Below are positions 58,521-64,000 of a stretch of 64,000 bases of DNA, in pieces. Every line of letters begins with the position of its first letter. Positions within the stretch are counted from its first letter, which is position 1. Both the position numbers and the translations under genes were made by a program. The stretch is from the NCBI GenBank assembly GCA_964599655.1, contig CAZRGV010000011.1, positions 8,537 to 72,536 of the forward strand. Direction: 5' to 3'. The notes under the pieces were generated by a model. It did no database searches. It was not told the DNA's origin and was given only the letters and a program-made list of their open reading frames with translations. This stretch comes from CAZRGV01 sp964599655 (GTDB lineage: Bacteria; Planctomycetota; Planctomycetia; Isosphaerales; Isosphaeraceae).

Positions 58521-58856
58521 GGGTTCTCCGCCAGCCCGGCTGACGCCGGCCGGGTGCTCCCGGGGTCCGCCGCGCTCCCGTCCCTTCGGGACCGGCTCCG
58601 CCGCCCTCCCGCCCCCTGCTGTTTTCCCATCTCGAACACCTCACCGCGCTATCCGGAAGGGCGTCGCCCTCTTCGTCAAGGGCGCTCGCTGCGCAGCTTC
58701 CGTGTCGCTGCGCTCCGTGTGCAGCCGCTCCGCTCGTCCCTGTGACGAATTCACCCATTCTATCTCATCCGGCACCTGGTGCCGCCGTTGGCCGGTTGAA
58801 TGTCGCGCGTGACGACATGACCGACCAACAGGCCCTTCGCATCAGGAGACCGGACC
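58521..58856. other. non-coding stretch after the recombinase gene
   Basis: 336 bases without a supported gene. It holds a weak hairpin after the recombinase stop (CCCGGC 58535-58540 with GCCGGG 58549-58554) and a small GTCCC-TTC-GGGAC hairpin at 58580-58592, both possible transcription ends, then GC-rich low-complexity sequence with repeated CGCTGCGC/GCTCCG words. A ribosome site AGGAGA before 58857 starts the next gene. Confidence 0.5.
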
Positions 58857-59066
58857 ATGCAGATCGTCCACCGCACCTCGCACACCGAGAAGCTCGCCTT
58901 CACCGCCAAGCCCGACGCCGCAACCCGCAAGGCCCTGACCGCCGCCGGGTGGCGCTACAACGGCCTCCACTGGTGGAGGAACGTCAACCACACCGCCATC
59001 AGGAAGGCCAAGGATCTTCCTGCCTTCCTGACCCCCATCGACCAGCCCGAGGCGGCCACCGCCTGA
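58857..59066 (+). CDS. small island protein
   Basis: 69 residues behind AGGAGACCGGACC. 'LAFTAKPDAATRKALTAAGW' with 'RYNGLHWWRNVNHTAIRKAK' has a Trp-rich centre and no membrane segment. Similar short proteins are often found before DUF932 genes on plasmids and phage, but I cannot name it. Confidence 0.6.
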   Translation: MQIVHRTSHTEKLAFTAKPDAATRKALTAAGWRYNGLHWWRNVNHTAIRKAKDLPAFLTPIDQPEAATA

Positions 59067-59132
59067 ACCAACACCGGGCACGGATGCCCTTTCCCTTCTT
59101 CCAGCATCCATGAGCACCCGGAGATTCATCCC

Positions 59133-59945
59133 ATGACGACTACGACCGTCCCCGCCGTCCTGTCCCGCGACGACCTCCGCCACCTCGCCCCCAGCGTGTT
59201 CGCCGGCCAGCCGTGGCACGGCATGTCGGGCCGCTACCGCATGGTGCCGACCATCGAGGTCGTGGACATCCTCCGCGACCGGGGGTTCTTCCCGGTCAAG
59301 GCCCGGCAGTCCCGCACCCGCATCCCCGAGAAGGGCGACTTCACCCGCCATCTCATCCGCTTCCGGCACGCCGACCACCTTGAGCCCGTGACCGTCGGCC
59401 AGGAGACGCCCGAACTGGTCCTGACCAACTCGCACGACGGCACGTCCGCCTACCGCTTCATGGCCGGCATCTTCCGGCTGGTGTGCGGCAACGGCCTGAC
59501 CGTGCAGTCCGCCGACTTCGGCAGCATCAGCGTCCGGCACTCCGGCGGCAGCGACTTCCGGGAGCGGATCATCGATGCGACCTATCGGGTCGTCGAGGAG
59601 ACGCCCCGGACCCTGGAGAAGATCGGGGCCTGGAAGCAGATCGAACTGTCCCGGCCGCGGCAGGAGGCGTTCGCCGCCGCCGCTTCGGAGCTGAAGCCGA
59701 ACCCGAGCATCACGCCGTCCCACCTGCTCATCCCCCGCCGCTTGGAGGACGACCGGCCCGACCTCTGGCACACCGTCAACCGGGTGCAGGAGAACATGAT
59801 CAAGGGCGATCTCCGCGCCATGAACGCCAACGGGCGGCGCATCCGGACCCGGCCGATCCGCTCCGTGGACGCGGACATCCGCATCAATCGGGCACTCTGG
59901 CGGCTGGCCGAGGAATTGGCGAAGCTGGCGAGTGCGGCCCTATGA
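59133..59945 (+). CDS. DUF932 (phage/plasmid-related) protein
   Basis: 270 residues. The family blocks are visible: 'HGMSGRYRMVPTIEVVDILR', 'HLIRFRHADHLEPVTVGQE', 'PELVLTNSHDGTSAYRFMAG', 'IFRLVCGNGLTVQSADFGS', 'SVRHSGGSDFRERIIDATYR'. DUF932 proteins occur on phages, plasmids and ICEs with unknown role in DNA maintenance. The next gene overlaps its stop by 4 bases (ATGA). Confidence 0.87.
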   Translation: MTTTTVPAVLSRDDLRHLAPSVFAGQPWHGMSGRYRMVPTIEVVDILRDRGFFPVKARQSRTRIPEKGDFTRHLIRFRHADHLEPVTVGQETPELVLTNSHDGTSAYRFMAGIFRLVCGNGLTVQSADFGSISVRHSGGSDFRERIIDATYRVVEETPRTLEKIGAWKQIELSRPRQEAFAAAASELKPNPSITPSHLLIPRRLEDDRPDLWHTVNRVQENMIKGDLRAMNANGRRIRTRPIRSVDADIRINRALWRLAEELAKLASAAL

Positions 59946-60223
59946 ACCGCCGGCAGGCCGGCCGGAAGGGCGGGCAACGGACGCTCGCCCTTTACGGCCG
60001 GGAGCACATGAGGGCCATCGGTAAACGCGGCTATCAGACCACCCTCGCCCGCCACTGGCAGGGCGACGCCCTCGCCTACCGCCGCTGGCTGATCGCCCGC
60101 GGCTGGAACGCCATCACCGACGAACTCGCCGGACGCGAGATCGACCGCCGCCTGAACGCAGGAGAAGCGATCGTTTGTTTCGAGCTTCCTTACCTCGACG
60201 ACGATCAGGACTTGCCGTTGTAA
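59942..60223 (+). CDS. small island protein coupled to DUF932
   Basis: 93 residues. 'MNRRQAGRKGGQRTLALYGR' with 'EHMRAIGKRGYQTTLARHWQ' resembles the GxxGGxAT..GREH repeats of small stress-type Gly-Lys-rich proteins; 'AIGKRGYQ' is the second copy of the G-K-R/K-G motif. The C-terminus is acidic. Translational coupling to DUF932 suggests they act together. Confidence 0.65.
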   Translation: MNRRQAGRKGGQRTLALYGREHMRAIGKRGYQTTLARHWQGDALAYRRWLIARGWNAITDELAGREIDRRLNAGEAIVCFELPYLDDDQDLPL

Positions 60224-60443
60224 CGCCGGGGCCGTTTTCGGCCCCGATTTTTCCGCTCGCTACGCTCGCGCCACAGGCCACGTTTGCCGTGCCCCTTCGG
60301 CCGCCGCAACTGCCTTTCGCTCACAGCGTGCAGCAGCCGTCACAACCGTTGGCATATACCTGGCAGACTTCGCCGCTGACCGGTACGCCATCCGCATGGC
60401 GGCAGGGCGGCGCAGCGATCTTTTGATCGGCGTTTGCATACTT

Positions 60444-60475
60444 CGCAGGCACACTACCAGATGTGGTATCCTGCG
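60444..60475. repeat. compound hairpin CGCAGG..TACCA/TGGTA..CCTGCG
   Basis: CGCAGG (60444-60449) pairs with CCTGCG (60470-60475) and TACCA (60455-60459) with TGGTA (60464-60468), loop GATG. Two stacked stems with a bulge. Confidence 0.5.
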
Positions 60476-60619
60476 ACATAGAGCACAATATCTGAGACTT
60501 CGACTGTGATGTGGTCTACCTCGTGCAGTTAACAAGCATTCAGTTCATTCTGGACAGTCGTCATCAGTCTGATAGAATCGGTCTGATGCGGCCAATAGGC
60601 CGCGTTGGGGCGTGATAAC

Positions 60620-60735
60620 CCTATCTTGTGCGGTTCGTACACCGTCATCGTACTCCTCGATCGTCTACGGTCGGGGAGGCATGCGCGCATGTTCAAGCTT
60701 CGGCCAAAGGCGTATGCGACCTTTCACAAGATAGG
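60620..60735. repeat. long-range inverted repeat enclosing a palindrome
   Basis: CCTATCTTGTG (60620-60630) and CACAAGATAGG (60725-60735) pair perfectly; between them lies the perfect palindrome CATGCGCGCATG (60680-60691). Confidence 0.6.
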
Positions 60736-60742
60736 TTTATCA

Positions 60743-60767
60743 ACTCCCCGATCACCAGAGGGGGAGT
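60743..60767 (+). promoter_or_regulatory. hairpin that masks the ribosome binding site of the 62-aa ORF
   Basis: ACTCCCC (60743-60749) pairs with GGGGAGT (60761-60767), loop of 11 bases; the paired GGGGAG is the ribosome site for the ATG at 60772. Translation would need this stem to open. Confidence 0.5.
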
Positions 60768-60771
60768 GGCT

Positions 60772-60960
60772 ATGTACAAGGCACGAGTGGCGCTGCCCGC
60801 AGCGAACCTGCTTGGCTTGGCGAAGATGGGATTTGGGAGATTGCGAAGGGCTGTGTCTGCGTGCACAGACAAGCCCGAGGCGCCCTATATCGAAATTGAC
60901 TACCATGTAGAGGGCTGTCCCGGCGAGCCTGCCTGCCACTGCGAAGACTATCACGTGTAA
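60772..60960 (+). CDS. 62-aa protein with Cys/His-rich end
   Basis: 62 residues behind a strong but sequestered ribosome site. 'MYKARVALPAANLLGLAKMG' starts a short amphipathic part; the end 'VEGCPGEPACHCEDYHV' has C-x5-C-x-C plus His, a possible metal site. No family recognised; reality rests on the ribosome site and the Cys pattern. Confidence 0.5.
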   Translation: MYKARVALPAANLLGLAKMGFGRLRRAVSACTDKPEAPYIEIDYHVEGCPGEPACHCEDYHV

Positions 60961-61188
60961 TCCGGAGGCGTAACGCTTCGTGAATTATAATATAAGAATT
61001 TACATATCTACAAAAATCGTACTTACTGGGCGGAAAGGAAGCGTTAGCGAGCGTCTTCGGGCGATGGCATGTGCTTTTCCTAGGGCACATCGACTCCTCA
61101 ACTATTAGAAACCGTGGTCCATGTGAATGTGGTTGCCGCCACCCTGAGAGTAAGGCACTGAAGGCGCACGCGTGGGTGCAACGAGCGG
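60961..61188. other. intergenic end region of convergent genes
   Basis: About 228 bases. It contains an AT-rich patch at 60978-61015 (AATTATAATATAAGAATTTA). Nothing else was recognised. Confidence 0.5.
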
Positions 61189-61617
61189 TTAATCCGATTC
61201 CTCGAACTTGAAGCGCTCGATGACCGTGACCCTCTCCGGGGTGCCCATCAGCTCGGCCTCGCTCATCTCACGCACCCAGGGGACGCGATGGTAGAGGATG
61301 CCCCGCAGGAGCTGGATACCGGGCGTCGACTCGTCGTCGAGGTTCCGGCCCTCGATGCAGACCGTCTCGCCGTCGAATTTCAGCGTGATGCCCTCCGAGG
61401 GATCGAAGACGACCTTCCGCAGCAGGGTGTAATCGTAGGCGACGCTCCGCCCGTCCTTGCGGCGGAACTCGATCATCGGCGCGCGATCCCGAATCCCCCT
61501 CAGCCAGCTGAAACAGCCGAGGTCGTCGATCGGGTCGTCGCTGTTCTCGAACGACTCATCCCGGGCCGCGAGCGGCGCGCGGGCGCCCGTGTATCGCTTC
61601 AGGACGCTATCGTTCAT
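61189..61617 (-). CDS. protein of unknown function following the relaxase
   Basis: 142 residues from the ATG at 61617, overlapping the relaxase stop by 11 bases, so it is co-translated. 'APMIEFRRKDGRSVAYDYTL' with 'ITLKFDGETVCIEGRNLDDE' suggests a small beta-sandwich; then 'GILYHRVPWVREMSEAELMG'. No family recognised. Its coupling to the relaxase gene suggests an accessory of DNA processing. Confidence 0.65.
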   Translation of the reverse strand: MNDSVLKRYTGARAPLAARDESFENSDDPIDDLGCFSWLRGIRDRAPMIEFRRKDGRSVAYDYTLLRKVVFDPSEGITLKFDGETVCIEGRNLDDESTPGIQLLRGILYHRVPWVREMSEAELMGTPERVTVIERFKFEESD

Positions 61618-64000
61618 GCTGGCGCTCCTGCTTCGGGGCGCGGCCGGGGAGGCGCAAGTCAAGCCTCCGGCGTTCGGCTTCCTTCAACCGCTGTCGAATT
61701 CTACGGGCCTGCAAGGTCGGGCTCGTCGCGATCAAGTCCTTCGCCGCCAGCTGATCCTCCGATCGCAGCAGGAGCGCCCGGAGGGCCGCCTTGTCGTCCG
61801 TGTAGACCGTGGCCGCTTTCCGTCCCCGCGAACAGCTCACGTAGAACTGCTCTCGCGAAGTCGCCGCGAAGGAGTCGGCCGACTGGCCGACGAAGACCCG
61901 ATCGACCGTCTTCCCCTGCGCGGCGTGCGAGGTGACCACGTAACCGTAATCGAGATGGCCGAAGTCCTTCGCGATCGTCCAGCCGTTCTCCAGGACGATG
62001 CCGCCGTCGGAGTTGAAGTCGCGGAGGCGATGCAGGTCCCCGTTGTGGAGGGCATGCCTCCGGTCGGCCGTCGTCCCGTTGCGCGTGATGCGGATCACAT
62101 CGCCCGGGGCGAGGGGCAGATTTCCACGGTGAAAGACCTCGAATCGGTCGGCCTGCCCGGTGGGCGGGACGATCCCGCCCCCTACGGTCAACCGCTGCCC
62201 TTTGCGGAAACCCTTGGCATTCTGATGGAACTGGATGACGTCGCCGGGCTGGTACTGGGCCGGGTCGGCCTTCTCGGCCTCGGTGAGCTGCCGGCTGACG
62301 AGCACGGGCACGTCCCATTCGCCCCCTCCCAGGCGGCCCTCATCGGTCAATGCCCGGCGGATCTCCCGGGTGATGCGATCCTTCTCCAGATGCGTCGGCG
62401 AGACCACCAGGGCCGAATCGCCCGCCGTGACGGTCTCGATGTAGTCCGCCGCGAGCCGCCGGTAGCGCTCCCCCTCCCCGATCTCCCGGACCCAGCCCAG
62501 GCCGTCGAGCCGGTCGAAGCCCTCCTCCACCCGCCCCTCGCTGAGCGCCTTGATCGCCTCCTTATACAGCCCCTTCTGCCGCCGGATGTCCCGGACCTCG
62601 GCCGGCACGATCCCCGCCTCCTCCTCGAGCAGCCGCAGCGGCGAGCCGCGCTCGACGGACTTGTGCTGACGCCGGTCCCCGGAGAGGACGACCCGCGCAT
62701 CGGCACGCCCCGCCAGGTCGAAAATGCGGGCCATCGTCTTCGAGCCGAGCAATCCCGCCTCGTCGATCCAGATCACCTGCCCGCGCGTCCGTTCCTGGAG
62801 CGTTTCGTCGACCAGCAGCCGGGCCACCGTGTCAGCCGACTCGAACCCCTCCTGGCGCAGCACGCCGCGGCTGGCCCCGGCCGTCGGGGCGAAGACGAAC
62901 ACCTCCTTGCCCCCTTCGCGGATGCCCTCGGCCGCCTCCTGCATGAGCGAGGTCTTCCCCACCCCGGCCGCGCCGCGGATCAGGATCACGCGGTCTCGGG
63001 AGCCGAGGACGTGGCGCACCGCCCGCATCTGGTCGTTGCCCAGCCATGCCCGGCGCAGCGGCCGGCCAGGTTCGCCGAGGGGCTTCCGTGTGCCGCGCCC
63101 CTTGCGGGCGAATTCGATCATGCGGCGCTCTTCCGCCAGCACGTGCGGCGTCGTGGCCATCCGCCGACCCTTGACCATCCCGATCACGAGCCCCGATGGG
63201 ATGGACGAACGGGTGATCTCCTCGGTGGTGGCCCGCCCCACCGAGTGTTTCAGGGCCTCGGTGAAGATCTTCCGTTCGGGCACGACGGAGCGACGCTCGA
63301 AGCAATGGTCGATCGCGAACTGCATCGCCTCGGCCACGGCCTGCGCGTCCCGTGTCCGGGGCCTGGAGACCGCCTCCTGCCGGACCTGCGCAAGGGCATG
63401 GGCCTCATCCGACGTGAGCCGAGATCGCCACTCGGCCCGCAGCTCCGAAGCCGACAGATCCTTGGCCTTCCGCTCGCGAGTCTTCGCCCCAAGCCGGTCC
63501 TTCCGCGCGTCGTCGCGGATCCCCTCCTCCCGCGCAACCTTCTCGATCACGTCCCGCCTGCGCGAGAAGGCGTCGATCACCCGGTCCGGGACCCCTTCGA
63601 CCTCCCAGCCCTTCGCCGTCCGCCGGGTGCCGTAGCCCTCCCCGGCCAGGAGGTCCGCCAGGTGCGAGTGGAACACCGCCTGGAAGTAGGGTGCGTCCCG
63701 CTTGATGCCCCGGAACTGACCGGCTTTCCACGCACCTTCCTCGCCATCCCAGGTCGCGTTGAACGCGAAGCAATGGGCGTGCAGGTGCGGGTCCGGCACC
63801 CCATCTACGGGCCTGGAAGTGAAATGCACGAACTCGCCCCAGGCCAGGTTCCCCGTGGCGCGATCGGCGTACTTGCCCCCCTTGCGGACGCGTGCCTGGA
63901 CCTCCGCCTCGATCTCGTCCATGGTCCGCCGCACCGCCGTGCGGACGGCGCCCAGGATGCGCTCGTCTCCGGTGAGCCCGTGGAGGACGGATACGCTCTT
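61607..64000 (-). CDS. MobF/TraI-type conjugative relaxase-helicase, N-terminus beyond the window
   Basis: The reading frame is open from 64000 to the stop at 61607 (797 residues). The visible N-terminal piece 'KSVSVLHGLTGDERILGAVR' is the KSVS block of TrwC relaxases, then the metal-binding three-His motif 'PDPHLHAHCFAFNATWD', and a RecD-like helicase: 'RGAAGVGKTSLMQEAAEG' (Walker A), 'VIWIDEAGLLGSKTMAR' (Walker B), 'VVLSGDRRQHKSVERGSP', 'YVVTSHAAQGKTVDRVFVG', 'REQFYVSCSRGRKAATVYTD'. The enzyme nicks oriT and unwinds the transferred strand. The catalytic Tyr is outside the window. Confidence 0.92.
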   Translation of the reverse strand, partial: KSVSVLHGLTGDERILGAVRTAVRRTMDEIEAEVQARVRKGGKYADRATGNLAWGEFVHFTSRPVDGVPDPHLHAHCFAFNATWDGEEGAWKAGQFRGIKRDAPYFQAVFHSHLADLLAGEGYGTRRTAKGWEVEGVPDRVIDAFSRRRDVIEKVAREEGIRDDARKDRLGAKTRERKAKDLSASELRAEWRSRLTSDEAHALAQVRQEAVSRPRTRDAQAVAEAMQFAIDHCFERRSVVPERKIFTEALKHSVGRATTEEITRSSIPSGLVIGMVKGRRMATTPHVLAEERRMIEFARKGRGTRKPLGEPGRPLRRAWLGNDQMRAVRHVLGSRDRVILIRGAAGVGKTSLMQEAAEGIREGGKEVFVFAPTAGASRGVLRQEGFESADTVARLLVDETLQERTRGQVIWIDEAGLLGSKTMARIFDLAGRADARVVLSGDRRQHKSVERGSPLRLLEEEAGIVPAEVRDIRRQKGLYKEAIKALSEGRVEEGFDRLDGLGWVREIGEGERYRRLAADYIETVTAGDSALVVSPTHLEKDRITREIRRALTDEGRLGGGEWDVPVLVSRQLTEAEKADPAQYQPGDVIQFHQNAKGFRKGQRLTVGGGIVPPTGQADRFEVFHRGNLPLAPGDVIRITRNGTTADRRHALHNGDLHRLRDFNSDGGIVLENGWTIAKDFGHLDYGYVVTSHAAQGKTVDRVFVGQSADSFAATSREQFYVSCSRGRKAATVYTDDKAALRALLLRSEDQLAAKDLIATSPTLQARRIRQRLKEAERRRLDLRLPGRAPKQERQHER

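Larger units (their letters stand above)
60224..60771. other. structured non-coding region upstream of a 62-aa ORF
   Basis: 548 bases without a supported gene. It contains a compound hairpin (60444-60475), an 11-bp inverted repeat 95 bases apart (60620-60630 CCTATCTTGTG and 60725-60735), a perfect 12-bp palindrome CATGCGCGCATG (60680-60691) and a hairpin that holds the next ribosome site (60743-60767). An oriT or a regulatory RNA are both possible. Confidence 0.5.

Noticed and set aside
60260..60535. Minus-strand open frame of 91 codons in the structured region
   Set aside because: No ribosome site, basic low-complexity translation and overlap with the hairpin at 60444-60475.
1..64000. CRISPR arrays, rRNA genes and ordinary tRNA genes
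   Set aside because: No series of spaced direct repeats, no rRNA-like blocks and no complete cloverleaf other than the tmRNA tRNA-like domain were seen by eye; a covariance search could still find one.
44600..64000. attR copy of the tmRNA 3' end within the window
   Set aside because: No second copy of the T-arm and acceptor sequence was seen up to base 64000, so the right boundary is not claimed.

Overview
The window is a high-GC bacterial chromosome segment, most likely from a planctomycete of the Isosphaeraceae/Gemmata type. The support is a PVC-type membrane-bound dehydrogenase at the left edge, a ThuA-domain protein, a Tat-exported TIM-barrel sugar isomerase, DUF6677/DUF4139/DUF3754-type proteins, very large ResB/CcsA cytochrome c maturation proteins, and LPS genes (lpxK, a heptosyltransferase). 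Starts often lack a good ribosome binding site in the core part and often have a strong GGAGG in the right-hand part.

Region 1 (1-40.8 kb) is ordinary core chromosome. It holds in order: a partial PVC dehydrogenase; a TolC-like protein; an Mpo1-like protein; NAD-type isocitrate dehydrogenase; an LPS group (lpxK, heptosyltransferase, SDR epimerase); a JAMM peptidase; ndk; ligA; several small membrane proteins; a DUF4139 protein; a ThuA protein; a zinc-ribbon protein; a PMT-family glycosyltransferase coupled to a Gfo/Idh/MocA oxidoreductase; a DUF3754 protein; the System II cytochrome c maturation pair resB/ccsA; a phosphodiesterase; a cupin; a sugar isomerase; a FkbM methyltransferase; a GT4 glycosyltransferase; the gatC-gatA-small ORF-gatB cluster; glmU; and a CPBP protease.

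Region 2 (40.9-44.1 kb) is insertion-sequence debris. An IS4/IS701-like element (40876-42528) has matching 26-bp terminal inverted repeats, and its transposase is broken by an exact 17-bp tandem duplication. Next comes a multiply frameshifted remnant of another transposase, then an IS3-family element (42893-44130) with matching 26-bp ends, a damaged orfA and an intact orfB.

Region 3 (44.3 kb to the right edge) is an integrated mobile island. It starts at the 3' end of ssrA (tmRNA, 44279-44642, tag AERTPSLRLAA). The tyrosine integrase gene runs antisense into the tmRNA, so the last ~43 integrase codons are the complement of the tmRNA 3' part. The island carries an excisionase-like HTH protein, a tightly packed minus-strand block of unrecognised small and membrane proteins, a VirD4/TraD-like coupling ATPase without its own membrane anchor, a ParB-family protein, a HEAT-repeat protein, two divergent toxin-antitoxin modules, a second tyrosine recombinase, a DUF932 protein, a structured non-coding stretch with a 62-aa ORF, and a MobF/TraI-type relaxase-helicase that runs off the right edge. 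Together these look like an integrative conjugative or mobilizable element. No VirB4 or other mating-pore gene is visible, so transfer competence cannot be judged from this window.

There are four assembly gaps of N (504-513, 20322-20340, 46759-46768, 55794-55811). Two of them put the flanking coding sequence in different reading frames.
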